Shown: one piece after another, positions 32,899-45,880 of the stretch
Position numbering within the stretch: position 1 is the stretch's first letter
Layout of the letters: each line of letters begins with the position of its first letter
From: Nicotiana tabacum
Lineage: Eukaryota; Streptophyta; Magnoliopsida; Solanales; Solanaceae
Reading direction: 5' to 3'
NCBI RefSeq assembly: GCF_000715075.1
Contig: NC_134089.1
Span: 107,639,157-107,703,156 of the forward strand
Length of the DNA: 64,000 nucleotides
Made by a program: the position numbers and the translations under genes
Notes under the pieces: model-generated
Seen by the model: only the letters and a program-made list of their open reading frames with translations
Database searches by the model: none
What the model was told of the DNA's origin: nothing

Positions 32899-34419
32899 AT
32901 TGGTCAGAAAGAGTTTGGTCTTATCACAACTCCTCACTTTCACAACTATAAATAGAGATCTTCATAACTCAGAAAGACACCAGAAGTTATAACAAGAAGC
33001 AAGAAAGTGCTCGTGGATCAAACACTGCAAATTCCTCCACAAGTTTCAAGCTTCAAGTTCAAGAAATCAAGTTCAAGCTCAGGAACGAAGAATAAATCAA
33101 GGTCAAGTTCAAACAACCAAGCTAAAGCTCAAGAACAAGATCATCGTTCGTGGCGACAACTACATATTCAATATCAAGCTCAAAGGCCCTTGAATTTATT
33201 TACTATTGGAAAGAAGAATAAGAGAATTCATAAAGATTGTAACGCTAAAATATTTGAAATAAAATACTACGATTGTTGCAATATTTTTCGGTCTTGATTT
33301 TATTTTCACGAGGCAAATTTATTGTCAACAGACATATAACTTAGTTTGTTTACACAAAAATCATGAAACTTTCAATAACTCACGCAAAAATTATATTGAC
33401 CGGAAAGAACAATTTTTCAATAGTATTTTCTTATTCCTTATTTTTTTAGTATAATAAATAATATCCAACCCGGCCCGACTCAGCTGACCCAAAATCCATA
33501 TGTATAGGTTAACTTTTATTTCTTATCGTTTTGGCCAGATTCTCATACATTCCAAACAAAGGTTTTTGTGGGGGAATAATTTACTTTTAATTATTTTACA
33601 TTATGTATATAGACATTGGGTAAGTTGGGTTGGGTCATTCCTATTTTAAGATAAAAATACATAACTGGGGTCGAAACTAATTATATTTATTAGTAAAATA
33701 ATGTGTGTATATATATATACATGTATACATAATGTATTTTTTCTATTTTAATTGGTTATTATTTATTAGACTAAAAATAAAAAATAAAAAATGTTGAACA
33801 AGAAAATACTACTAGAAAATTGTGTTTTCTGGTCAATGTGATTTTTGCGGCGTGCAACCCGATCCCATAAATCCACCCTTATTACTCCTCAATATATCAC
33901 CCTTATTCCTCATGTTGCAGCGTGCAACCCGATCCCACCAATCCATCCTTATTACTCCTATTGCGGCGCGCAACCCGATCCTACCAGACAATCACATTTC
34001 ACCCTTATTCCTCCTCAATATATCACCCTTATTCCTCATGTTGCGACGTGCAACCCGATCCCACCATATCAGTACCAATCACATAATAAGAACTAGTATT
34101 TCACAATTTAGCTCAAAATCCTCCACAATATTTATGTCTCAAACCAAAGCAAATAGAAGGCTATACACTTATGAAACTTCACTCAATTACTACTACACAG
34201 CGAGACCAACAAAAATATACCATGATACACCGATAAACCAACTTAAACCAATAATGTAACACAATGAGACTACGGAACAATTACTACCTTCAATAAAGAA
34301 AACAACGTCTAACAAGAAGCAATTAAATATAGAAGCACCAATAAGCATATAGCAGTTAAGACAGGAAGATAATATATTTGGAACGGGGAAAGGGACAGGC
34401 TAAACAGATAATTTGGCGG
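32899..34419 (+). repeat. 1.5-kb direct repeat, right copy
   Basis: Starts ATTGGTCAGAAAGAG immediately after the CACTA-like TAGTG end and matches 5714-7224 to AATTTGGCGG. It includes the TATA box (32947-32954) and the 3' 432 bp of the Tat LTR (to 33330, followed by the same GACAT). It then runs on without a break into the rest of the minus-oriented LTR. Confidence 0.88.
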
Positions 34420-36095
34420 TGCATAGGTACTCGTCACCTCATCTATACGCCACACAGATGGATTTTCATATAGCAATTAAGTCGAGGATTCCTAATCACT
34501 CAAGTCAAAGTTAGACACAATACTTACCTCGATCCAACGGCCAACTCAAAGCTCAATTACCGCTTTTCTCTATATTCTACCTCCAATTCACTCGTATTTA
34601 GTCATAATTAACTTAATAACATCAATTATCGCTAAAGAAATTAATTCCAATGCGTAGTTATAAGTTTCCCAACATTTTCCCCAAAAAGTCAAAAACCGAC
34701 CCGAGCCTGCTTGGTCAAAACTCGAGGTTCAGACCGAAATCCATTCAACCCCGAGCCCAAATATGTAATTAGTTTTGAAATCTGACCCCAAATCGAGGTA
34801 TAAATTCCCAAATTTCCAAAATTCCCAATTTTTTCCAAAATCCCTAATTCTATCATGAATGAATAAGGTTTAGGGCTAAAAATCTAATGGGTGTTGATAG
34901 AAATTGAAGGAAGTGAGTTGAAGAACACAAACCTATGATTTGGTATTGAAATCCCTCTTCAAAAATCGCCCAAGGTCGAGTTCTAGTGAAGAAGATGTGA
35001 AATTTTGAACAAATCCCGTCGTTGGTTCTGTTTTAAAAAATACTAGACAGGCCTTAATCACGTTCGCGAGAGGCCTGTCGTGCTCGCGAAGATACGATCC
35101 TATTAGCCTACGCGTTCATGAGTAACCCTTTGCGTTCGCGAAGACATACTTCCCCCAGCCTCCGCGTTCGCGAGCCAAGTACCGCGTTCGCGATGAGTTA
35201 CTTTCCCCTCACCCAGGTCCAATGCTTCGCTTTCGCGATAATCTGTTCGCATTCGCGAAGGGGAATGCCCCCAACGCTTCGCGTTCCCGACCAGTACTTC
35301 GTGTTCGCGTAGAAAGATTTCTCCTTCATACCAACTTACTCTTCGTGTTCGGGAGACTCCCTTCGCAAACGCGAAAAAGGAAATACCAGAAGACAGCTGA
35401 AGCCAAAAACACCAAAATTTTCAAGTCTAAAACATCCCGTAGCATATCCGAAAATCACCCGAGCCCTCGGGGCTCTGGATCAAACATGCACACAAGTTTT
35501 AAAACATCATACGAATTTGCTCGTGCAATTAAATCGCCAAAATAATACCTAAAACTACGAATTTAGCACCAAATTGCATGAATTTTTCAAGAAAGTTCAA
35601 AACTTCTAGTTTTCTCAACCAAAGGTCCGAATCACATCAAACCAGTCCTGTTTGTCACCAAATTTTACAGAAAAGTATAAATACCATAACGGACATGTAC
35701 CGAGTTTCGGAACCACAATACGGACCTGGTATCAACAAGATCAATTATTAACCAAATTCTTAAAACCTTTATAATTTCCATCAAAAATTCATTTCTCGGG
35801 TTAGGGACCTCGGAATTCGATTCCGGGCTTACCGCCAGGTCCCATATTTTACTATGGACTCGCCGGGACAATCAGAATACGAGTCCAGGTCCGTTATCCA
35901 AAACGTTGTCCGAAGTCAATAAAAATCAACTTTTTAGGCCAAAAATTATTATTTCCTCAATTTTCACATAAAGGCTTTCCGGATATACGCTAAAACTGTG
36001 CACGCAAATCGACAAGAGATAAAATGAGGTTTTCAAGGCTTTGGAATACAGAATCGAATTTTAAAACAGAAGATGACCTTTTAGGTCATCACACG
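33840..36095 (-). repeat. Tekay/Del-type LTR remnant
   Basis: On the - strand the LTR begins TGTGATGACCTAAAAGG at 36095 and runs down to about 33840, where its 3' part is lost. It shares the GTACTCGTCACC/CTATACG phrase with the solo LTR (40445-40480), has the GCGTTCGCGA-rich block (35040-35380), and has four GGCGTGCAACCCGATC motifs (33847-34070). No internal region or partner LTR adjoins it. Confidence 0.75.
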
Positions 36096-37052
36096 TTAAT
36101 AGTGAAATATTTACTTTCTCAAAAATGTTGCTCCTTAGAAATGTCTTTGCTAGTTGTCATATTCATGTGGCGGGTGAGATGAATGTCTTAATAGGTGGAG
36201 ATTTGCATGCTCCGAGTTCAACAAAATTCCAATTTAACGATATTTGTCAAATTTTTCGGCCAAGTCATACTCCCTATCTGTTGTGCTATATATATTTCCT
36301 TTATGTTTGCATTTATTTCTGATTGTTCTGTTGCTCTTCTTCCCGATGCTATGGGAAAGATTAATTACATTGCTTCAACTGGTCAAGCCTCTTTGAGGTC
36401 TGTCACGACAACCCATTAAGCTTGAATTTTTTTTTTTTTTTTTTTTTTTTTTACATTTGGTGTTATTTGCTCTTAATGGATCGGTAAGCAAAGGTTTACG
36501 TAGTCAGGTTAGGATTTTGACATGTATCATGCCGTGTATTATTAATATTGTCATGTATTATTATTTTAAGAAGAGAAAAAGAGACCAGTCCTCTTCTTGC
36601 TATCACACTTACTCCAGGTTATACCAGTTGATGGTCCAAAATAATGGTTAGTTATTTTATCCTATCCTTATTCCATAGTCGTAGTCTGGTAGGTGAAGTG
36701 GATTGCTCATTGTACTTTCTGTTTTATAGTAAGAACGTAAGCTATTTATATGTTGGTTAAAACTAAGAATCGAAAGGGAAACAAGTGGTATGATTTGTGT
36801 TGGTCATGGATGCAGGATAAAACTTAAATTGTCTTGGATCTATTATCTATCCACGAAGGTAAACAAATGACAGAGTAAAGCAGTGCAAGCTATATATATA
36901 TATTGACCATCATATTAAGAGATATTATATAAATAACATCTGAATAGACAAAAAAATATTGGAAGAAGTACAAATAGGTTCAATATTTAATCTTTTTTAG
37001 GTTTAGTACATGAACAATTGATTGTTTGTTATGTACTACGTGATTCAGGATA
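36096..37052. other. Unassigned interval
   Basis: About 1 kb without recognised genes. It holds a 26-nt T run (36427-36452), which could be the poly(A) tail of a minus-strand retroposed copy, and TA-rich stretches. The short frame at 36125-36322 has no domain I recognise. Confidence 0.4.
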
Positions 37053-37084
37053 CACGTGCAACGCACGTGGTGGTGAGAAGCTAG
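37053..37084 (+). mobile_element. Helitron-like 3' terminus
   Basis: A perfect 7-bp hairpin, CACGTGC (37053-37059) with GCACGTG (37063-37069) and a 3-nt loop, is followed after 11 nt by CTAG (37081-37084) and then T. A short GC-rich hairpin 10-12 nt before CTRR, with T after it, is the Helitron 3' end signature. The 5' TC end could not be placed, so the element's extent is unknown. Confidence 0.55.
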
Positions 37085-37209
37085 TATTACTATAAAAGAG
37101 CGAATATTTTTTTTTTTTAAACCTAAATTATCTTTTTCGGAAGATAAGTAACCTTGGTTAACATTGTAACATTCAAACTCTCCTCCAAATTAGTATTCAT
37201 GATTTTGAA

Positions 37210-40200
37210 TGTCACGACCCAATTTTATTTTAGGTCATAATAGCATCCAACACCGTTGCTAGGCAAATCAACACTGATCAAACTAATGGTTTCCCATTTA
37301 AATAAATTACTAAGTGGATAACATGTCCTCACTGGTTAAAAGATTTAGAAATTTTCAAAAGTAACATAATTAAACGGAGGCAAATGAGTACAAATTAAAA
37401 ATCATGTAAACAAATCCAAAATCATAAGTCTACTAGTGTGTGCCAAGACCTGGTCTCATAAGTATATGGTCATCTAGTAGAATATACAAAAGAATACTAG
37501 TCTACTGTCTGAAAGGAAATAGATCGAAAAATATAACACAAAGAAGACTCTAGCTGCTGCAGAACGGCTTCGAAGGCAGCTCATCGTGGAGTCTTGAAGT
37601 GGGGATCAAATCTGCGCGCCGGGCTGGTGACCAGATGCACCTACCAAATGCTATACAATTGAGTATAGAAGTGTAGCATGAGTACATAAAAATATATACC
37701 CAACAAGTATATAGTCTAACCTCGAAGAAGTAGTGACGAGGGGTCGACTCCGACACTTACTAAGGGCTAACAATATAATAATATGGAATTTTAATTAGGC
37801 ATGATATATGGTGATAACAATAAATTCAGAACAAAAAATAACCGAACAATTCTTTCATCATATTTAAGAACCCAAAACACTTCCTTTATTTAAAACAAAT
37901 GATCTCTCCAACAATGAATTTATACAGTTAGAAAAAAGGACTTCTAGTTCTATTATCACACACAAATTCCCTCGAGGACGTTCGGTCTGATCCAACATAA
38001 ATGTAAGTTGTGCACTGTTGAGGGTTGAACAGTCCGAACCATAGATGCATCTAATTACCTCGCTCGCGAATCATACATGCGACGCGGTCAAATATTAATT
38101 TATCAAGAAATCAGAATCCTTTCTTGATTCTTTTCAAAATAAAGACAATTCAACTTGAAGTTTTTAATTCCTTGGAAATCCTCAACTTAATTCCATTTGA
38201 TACAATTAATAAATATAATCAAATAACTGTGTCCAAAAAATATGGTGTAGACCTAAAACTACTCGGACATAACAAGAATAGTAGCTACGTACGGACTCTC
38301 GTCACTTCATGTGTACGTGGCCCCTACAAATAAAACACATATTAATTAAGTTTACCTATGGGTATTTTTCCCTCTTAAAAGGTTAGAAAAGAGACTTACC
38401 TCGTCTCAAAACCTACTTCCAAATTCAAGAATGTGCTAAAACCCTCAAAACGGAGCCGAACAATAAAAAACAATTCAAATAGTTTAGAAACTAATCAATA
38501 TATGTTTAAAGGTTCTTAACCCAACCATTAAAGTGATTACCCAACTATAAATGCATGATTCCTAAAATTTATCCCTGGTCCCACGTGCCCGGATTCCGGA
38601 AATTTAAAGGAAATTGTTACCCTTTACCTTAGGAGCATTAATATATGATTTTCACTAAGTTATATAACCATTTTCGTGGTAAAATCCCATTTTTATAAAA
38701 ACTCTAGGTGTTCCTCTAAACCTATCACGACCCGGATTTTCCACCCTCGGCAGTCATGATGGCGCCTACTAATGCGAGCTAGGCAAGCCGACTATTGAAC
38801 ATATACCCTTTTTATACATTTTATATTCTTTAACAATTATGAAGCTTTAACATTTAAACAACGAAATTTACCAGAAGCGGAAGAAAAGCAATAAACATTT
38901 ATGAATATGAATCCAATACAACTGTTTGAGTCTCGACTACCCATAACTGGTGTCACAGTTTCACAGATGGCCTAGGAATACTACAAATAAAGGTTTGACA
39001 GAAATAAATACAACATTGTCTCTGAAAATACATAAAAGAAACAGGAATAGTAGATAGAAGGAGATGCCAAGGCCTGCAGACGCCTGCAGGACTACCTCAG
39101 GTCGCCGGATGAACAAGAAACAGCAATCGCACTACGGTCCAAAGTCTACAACACTGGGGTCTGCACAAAAGAGTGCAGAGTATAGTATCAGCACAACTGA
39201 CCCCATGTGCTGGTAAGTGCCTAACCTAACCTCGGCAAAGTAGTGACGAGGCTAGGACCAGACTACCAAATGAACCTGTACAGTTAAATCATGTACAACG
39301 GAAAATAAAAGCAGAATTATACAGTTAAGGTTGGGAGGGGGTAACATGCTGCGAGGACATCGAATAATAACCGAAGAACAATAAATAAATATGAGGATCA
39401 CCACAAAATAATTGAAAATAGGAAAGGGGGAAATCATGCTGCGGGGTACAACAAGTATCAACAGAAACCAGCAATTAAATGTAGAGAAACTGTAGCTCAG
39501 TTATCAATAAAAATCAGGAAATCAAAGACAAGTGCACGACATCACCCTTCCTGCTTTAACACTCTCTCACCAAACAATACATGGCATCACCCTTCGTGCT
39601 TTAACACTTTCTCACCAAAACAACACACGGCATCACCCTTCGTGCTTTACATTCTTCCTCACCCAAGCAACAATCACCAGGCAAATAAGGTAAGGGAATC
39701 TATAACATCGAAGAAAAATCAAGTAACAACAAAAAATCAGTAAATAAACGTAAAGGACAACATAACTCAATTATCAACAAGAATCAGGAAAATCAAGGAC
39801 AAGTGCACGACATCACCCTTCGTGCTTTTACTCTTGTCCTCACCATAAGAATCAATATAAACTGCATGGCATCACCCTTCGTGCTTTTACTCTCATACTC
39901 ACCATTGAATCAATATAATCGGCACGAAATTGTACATCGTGCGGCACAACATCACCCTTCGTGCTTTACATTCTTCTTCACAAAATCATACACGGCATTA
40001 CCCTTCGTGCTTTAACACTCTTCCTCACCCAAAATAACAATCACAAACAATAGGGCAAGGGAATAAATGAAATTACATTAAGAATCCCGCCAAGGGAACA
40101 ATAGTTCAACAATTAAGTCCCAGCAAGGGAATAACATCAAAAACATCAACATCCCGGCAAAGGAGATAGCATTAAAAGCAACAATATCCCGACAAGGGAG

Positions 40201-43172
40201 ATAATATCATGATTCTCTTCTCTTTTGCACTTTTACTTCACAACTTGAGCCAATGCTCTAAAAGGTTCAATTACCACTTATACATTCACATTTCTTTATA
40301 TAACTTGAGCTAACACTCCTCAATGTTAAAATGTCACAATTACTTCCACAAACTTTGCCCAACAATGGGAATCATCACCAAAGCGTGAATAATATAACAA
40401 AGTCATGATAATCACAATTTAAGACTCACGGGCATGCTTGACCCCAACGTATAGATACTCGTCACCATGCCTATACGTCGTATTCTACAAATACCACATA
40501 GCAAATAGGACTCGACTCCTAATCCCTCAATCTAAGGTTAGACCAAACACTTACCTCGATGCCACGAACACAATTCACGTCTTAACTATCGCTTTATCCC
40601 TTGATTCCACCACCAACTCGCTCGTATCTAGCCACAAGTTACTTAATTACATCAATAAACGCTAAATGAATCAACTCCAATGCATGAAAATGAGTTTTCC
40701 AAAGTTTTACCCAAAAAGTCAAAAATCGCCCTCGGGACCACATGGTCAAAACCCGAGGTTGGAACTAAAACCCGATTACCCATTCCCCCACAAACCCAAA
40801 TATATAATTTATTTTGAAATCAGACCTCAAATCGAGGTCTAAATCCCCAATTTTTGAAAAACCTAGGTTCTACCCTAAACACCCAATTTCCCCCATGAAA
40901 ATCATTAATTTTGAGTTGAAATCATGTTAAAAGATGTTAATAATTGAAGGAAACGAGTTAAATTTAACTGACAATAGATTTGGAAGAAGAGTTGTTCTTG
41001 AAAAATCCTCCCAGAGAGTTTGTGTTTTGAAAAGATATGAAAAATGGTTGATTTTCGGCTAAGTATAAAAGTTACAGGTCGCAGGTATGGGAAATGCGAA
41101 CAGGGGTTCGCAATTGCAAATCCCGACCTCTGTTATGTTGGGAATTGCGAAGGAGGGTTCGCATTTGCGAGCTGGGAAATGTGAAGATAGGGTCGCATTT
41201 GCAACCACTGACTAGGAAGGGAGGGGATCACATTTGCGATAGAACCCTCGCAATTGCGAGGGTAGGCTTGCCTGGCCTCTTTTGCATTTGCGACAGGCCT
41301 CTCGCATTTGCGAGCCAGGCCTTCAATGCAATAGCTGGAAACCTGCAATTTTCTAAGTCCAAATACACTCTGTGGCCTATATAAAACTCACCCGAGCCCT
41401 CGAGGCTCCAAACCAAACATGCACACCAACCTAAAAACATTGTACGGACTCGCTCGTGCATTCAAATCACAAAAATAACACCAACAACTATGAATTTAGC
41501 ATCAAAATCATGAAAGTTTTTTAAGAACTTCAAACATTCAAATTTTTCCAAAAACGATCCGATTCACGCCGTCTCAAGTCCGTTTCTTACCAAATTTCAC
41601 AGACTTATCTTAAATCACATATAAGACCTATACCGAGCGCCGGAACCAAAATACGGGCCCGATACCATCAAGTTCTAATTACAATTCATTTCTAAATCTT
41701 ATAATTAATTTTGAGAAAATAATTTTCTTTAAAAATTCATTTCTCGGGCTCGGGACCTCGGAATTCGATTCCGGGCATACGCCCAAGTTCCATATTGACC
41801 AAAGTCAACTCAATTCATTTTATAGTCAATTTTTTTTATTTTTTTCACAGATTTTCACGTAATAGCTTTCCGGCTACGTGCCTGAACTCCACACGCAAAT
41901 CAAGGTGATGCTAAAAGAGGTTTTTAAGGACTCGGAACGCAGAATTTTCTTTTAAAACAAGTGGTGACCTTTTGGATCAACACAAAACCTATGATTTTCA
42001 CTAATTTACATGTTATAATTTACCCATAAACTATGTATTAAACTCACATTAGACATAAATTACTTACCTCACAAAGCTAGGTCGAATTCCCCCCTTAAGA
42101 GCTCTCAAATTGCCCAAGAGTGTAATAAATGACCCCAAAATTGCCTAATTCCCGTTTTAAAAACTCACTACCCAGTTGCCTCCTTTATCGCGAATGCGGA
42201 AGGAGCCTCATGTTCGCGAAGGTAAACAACTCGGAACCCCTAGAGACTCTACATCACGAACGCGACCACGACCTCGTGAAAGCGGAGGTTGGCTTGGCCT
42301 ACCCTTCGTGAACGCAAGGGCTTCTCCACAAACACGAAGAATAAAGCGGCCCAACCTAGACCAAGCTACTCTATGCAAACGCGAACGTCACCGGCCACAG
42401 ACCTTCATGAGACTAGCTATCGCGAATGCACAGCACACTTCCCCCAGTCCCATCGTGAAGACGGAAATTAGAACTCGGATTTTCTGGTTTCTTATACTTT
42501 GCTACGAGGGATCCGAAACTCACCCGAGCCACTCGGGACCCGTCCAAAGGCACCAACAAGTCTGTAAACATGATACGGACCTGATCGAACTCTCGAAATG
42601 CGAAAATAAACAACAAAACCAAGAATCACACCCCAAAGCCAAATTTAATCAAACTTTTTACTTCAAGTTCTTCAATTCACTTACAATGCGCCGAAACGTA
42701 CTTAAACTACTCGGAATGATACCAAATTTTGTGTGCAAGTATTAAATGACATTACAAAACCATTTCCGGTATTTGAATTCCATTTAGACCTCGATATCAC
42801 CAAAACCCACTCCAAACCAAATTTAAAGAACTCCTAAAACCTTCAAAAATCAATTTTCATTATTAGGCGCCAAAACGCTCCCGGGTCATCCAAAACCCGA
42901 TCCAAACATACGTCCAAGTCCGAAATCATCATATGAACCTATTGGAACCGTTAAATCATGATTCCGAGGTCTTTTACTCAAAATGTTGACCGAAGTCAAA
43001 CTTGGCCTTTTAAGCCAGCCATGAGGAACCAAGTGTTCCGATTTCAACCCAAAATCTTCCAAATACCAAACTATCCACCCCTGAAAGTCATAAATAAGTA
43101 AAAACAAATATGGGAAGTCTTATTTAGGGGAAAGGGGTTCTAGAAAGCAAAACGACTGGCCAGGTCATTACA
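37210..43172 (-). repeat. 3' LTR of the minus-strand element, split by a solo LTR
   Basis: On the - strand the LTR begins TGTAATGACCTGG (43172) and ends GGGTCGTGACA (37210). Without the solo LTR and one duplicated pentamer it is about 2.7 kb. It carries the GTTCGCGAA-type CG-rich block at about 42185-42430. Confidence 0.82.
38723..41984 (-). repeat. Solo LTR with 5-bp target duplication
   Basis: On the - strand it begins TGTGTTGATCCAAAAGG (41984) and ends GGGTCGTGATA (38723), matching the Tekay/Del LTR family except for small changes at the ends. AAACC flanks it on both sides (38718-38722 and 41985-41989). No primer site or internal region is present, so it formed by LTR-LTR recombination. 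Inside are repeated CATCACCCTTCGTGCTTTA phrases (39540-40015) and the GCGAATTTGC-type CG-rich block (41080-41320). Confidence 0.88.
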
Positions 43173-43186
43173 TTCTTCACCTCTTA
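43173..43186 (-). other. Polypurine tract of the minus-strand element
   Basis: On the - strand AAGAGGTGAAGAA directly precedes the 3' LTR start TGTAATGACC. The upstream CGTTCGAGGATGAA phrase matches the same place in the 22498-32391 element. Confidence 0.75.
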
Positions 43187-43197
43187 AACAAACTTTC

Positions 43198-44640
43198 ATC
43201 CTCGAACGGTTTTAGATTCATAGCTGAAGTGCTGAATAAGTGTGGATATCTACTCCACATATGCTTCTTGGACTCCTAGGTCACCTCCTCGACTGGTTGG
43301 CCCCTCCACTAAACCTTTACCGCAAAAATCCTCTTGGATCTCAACTGCCGATCCTGTCTAGCAACAATGGAAATTGGCTCCTCCTCAAAACCCAGGCTCT
43401 CATCTAACTGAATAGTGCTGAAGTCTAACAAATGTGACAAGTCGGCGTGGTACCTCCGGAGCATAGGACACATGAAAAATCGGATGAACTCCTAATAGGC
43501 TGGGAGGTAAAGCAAGCTCATAAGTAACCTCCCCAACTCGCCTCAACACCTTAAATGGGCCTATTAACCTAGGGCTCAACTTGCCCTTCTTCCCGAATCT
43601 CATAATACCTTTCATCGGCGAGACTTTCAAGAGAACCTTCTCGCCTACCATAAATGATACATCCCGCGCCTTCTGATCCGCATAACATTTCTGTCTAGAG
43701 TGTGCTGTGAGAAGTTGCTCCTGAATCAACTTCACCTTTTCCAAGGCATCCTTTACCAAATCAGTACTATATAACTTAGCCTCACCGAGCTCAAACTATC
43801 CGATGGGATAACAGAATTGCCGACCATATAAAGCCTCATATGGAGCCATCTCAATGCTGGATTGATAAATGTTGTTGTAAGCAAACTCAGCCAAAGGAAT
43901 GAACTGATCCCACTATCCCCCAAAGTCAATCACGAATGTGCTGAGCATGTCCTTAAAGATCTGAACTGTCCGCTTTGGCTGCTTGTCGGTCTGTGGATGA
44001 AATGTAGTGTTGAGCTCTACACGGGTTCCTAACTCACTTTGACAACTCTTCTGAAATGTGAAGTGAACTGAGGTCCTCTATCTAAACAATCATACCGTGC
44101 AACTGAACTATTTCCCGAATATAAATTTGGGCAAACCTCTCTGAAGAATTGGTAGTTACAATCGGAAAGAAGTGTGCCGACTTGGTCAACCTATCGAAAA
44201 TGGCCCAAACTACATCAAACTTATGCAAATTTTGCGGCAACCTAATTACGAAGTCCATAGTAATGTGCTCCCATTTCCACTCAAATATAGTCATCTGCTG
44301 AAGTAGGCCACTTGGCCTCTGGTGCTCATACTTAACATGCTGGCAATTTAGACACCTAGTTAAATACTCAACTATGTCTTTTTATCGGCTGCCACCAATA
44401 ATGCTGCCTCAAGTCATGATACATTTTCATAGCACCTGGGTGAATGGAACACCAATAATAGTTTGCCTCTTCTAGAACCTTTCCTCTCAATCCATCGACG
44501 TTAGGAACATAAAGACGACCTTGGAGCCGTAGAACACCATCCTCGATGATAGAAACCTCTTTGGCACCACCCTGTAGTACCGTATCTCTGAGGACCATCA
44601 AATGCGATCATCAAACTATCAAGTCCTGATCTGATCCAAT
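43198..44640 (-). pseudogene. Integrase with C-terminal chromodomain
   Basis: From the high end: the zinc-finger region and GLRGKVLEEANYYWCSIHPG (44368-44601), the core with WEHITMDFVIRLPQ carrying the first Asp (about 44250), and the GPY-like tail KLSPRLIGPFKVLRRVGEVT with HPIFHVSYAPE (43400-43759). A chromodomain follows (43198-43412): LDESLGFEEEPISIVARQ, then V-stop-WRGQPVEEVT and SRYPHLF. Several stops and frameshifts break it, two of them at Trp or Gln codons in the chromodomain. The chromodomain would have targeted integration to methylated-histone chromatin. Confidence 0.83.
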
Positions 44641-44659
44641 AGTGAAAACTGAGAAACAA

Positions 44660-45880
44660 CACATGCAAGAACTCAGCTGGGCTCTGAAATGTCCAACCTC
44701 ACAAATATGTTAGCGAAGGACTGAATGTCCAAAGCTAATGGCTTCTTCTCTATTGAAATGAATGCCAAGATATCCATACTCTCCGCCTTTCTGCTCAGGG
44801 TATCCGCAACTACATTCGCCTTGCTTGGGTGATAAAGAATGGTGATATCATAATCCTTCAGTAACTCAAGCCGTTTGCGCTGCCTCAAATTGGGATCCGT
44901 TTTCTTGAATAAATGCATCAAGCTGCAATGATCAGTGTAAACCTCACATGACACTCCATAAAGATAATGCCTCCAGATCTTAAGAGCATAAACTATCGCG
45001 GCTAACTCTAGATCGTGTAGAAGGTAGTTCTTCTCATGAATATTCAGCTGGCGTGAAGCATATGCAATAACTTGCTTCTCCTACATTAGTACACAACCCA
45101 AGCTAATGCATGAAGCGTCACAATAAATCGTATACATCCCCAAACCGGAAGGCAACACTAGAACCAGTGTCACAGTCGACGTCTCTTGAGCTTCAGAAAG
45201 CTAGCCTCACAATCATTGGACCAAACGGTACGGAGCACCCTTTTGAGTCAATTTAGTCAATGGTGCTGCAATGGAGGAAAAACCTTCTACAAACCGGCAG
45301 TAATAACCAGTTAACCATAGGAAACTCCTCATCTCAGTCACTAAAGTAGGACGAGGCCAACTCTGAACTGCCTCAATCTTCTTGGGATCAACCTTAATAC
45401 CCTCACCTAATCCAATATGCCCCAAGAATGCCACAAAATCTTGCCAAAACTCACACTTGGAGAACATAACATACAACTCTATTCCCTGAAGGTTTGGAGC
45501 ACCACTCTTAAATTCTACTCGTGCTCTCCTAGGCTACGTGAGTAGATCAAAATGTCATCAATGAAGACAATGACAAACGAATCAATATAAGGCATGAACA
45601 CCCTATTCATCAAATCCATAAACGTCGCTGGGGAATTGGTTAAGTCGAATGACATCACTAGAAACTCATAACTACCATAACTAGTACAGAAAGCAGTCCT
45701 TGGAACATGTGAGTCTCGAATCTTTAACTCATGATACCTTAATCTCAAGTCGATCTTAGAGAACATCGTAGCACCCTGCAATTGGTCAAACAAATCATCA
45801 ATATGCGACAACAGGTACTTGTTCTTGATGGTAACTTTGCTCAACTAGCGGTAATCAATGTACATCCGCATAGTCTAGAT
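44660..45880 (-). pseudogene. Reverse transcriptase and RNase H
   Basis: The RT palm at 45515-45844 carries [40 protein letters not shown] and the catalytic FIDD (in [11 protein letters not shown]). The connection at 45213-45476 shows MYVMFSKCEFWQ and FLGHIGLGEGIKVDPKKIEA. RNase H at 44673-44954 shows [20 protein letters not shown] and [15 protein letters not shown]. Frames are separated by stops. The polymerase catalytic pair is kept, but the polyprotein is not translatable. Confidence 0.88.

Noticed and set aside
36125..36419. Host gene exon candidates
   Set aside because: Short frames in two phases with no domain, no conserved motif and no splice-linked neighbour.
36427..36452. 26-nt T run as the tail of a retroposed gene
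   Set aside because: No recognisable body or target duplication on either side could be established.
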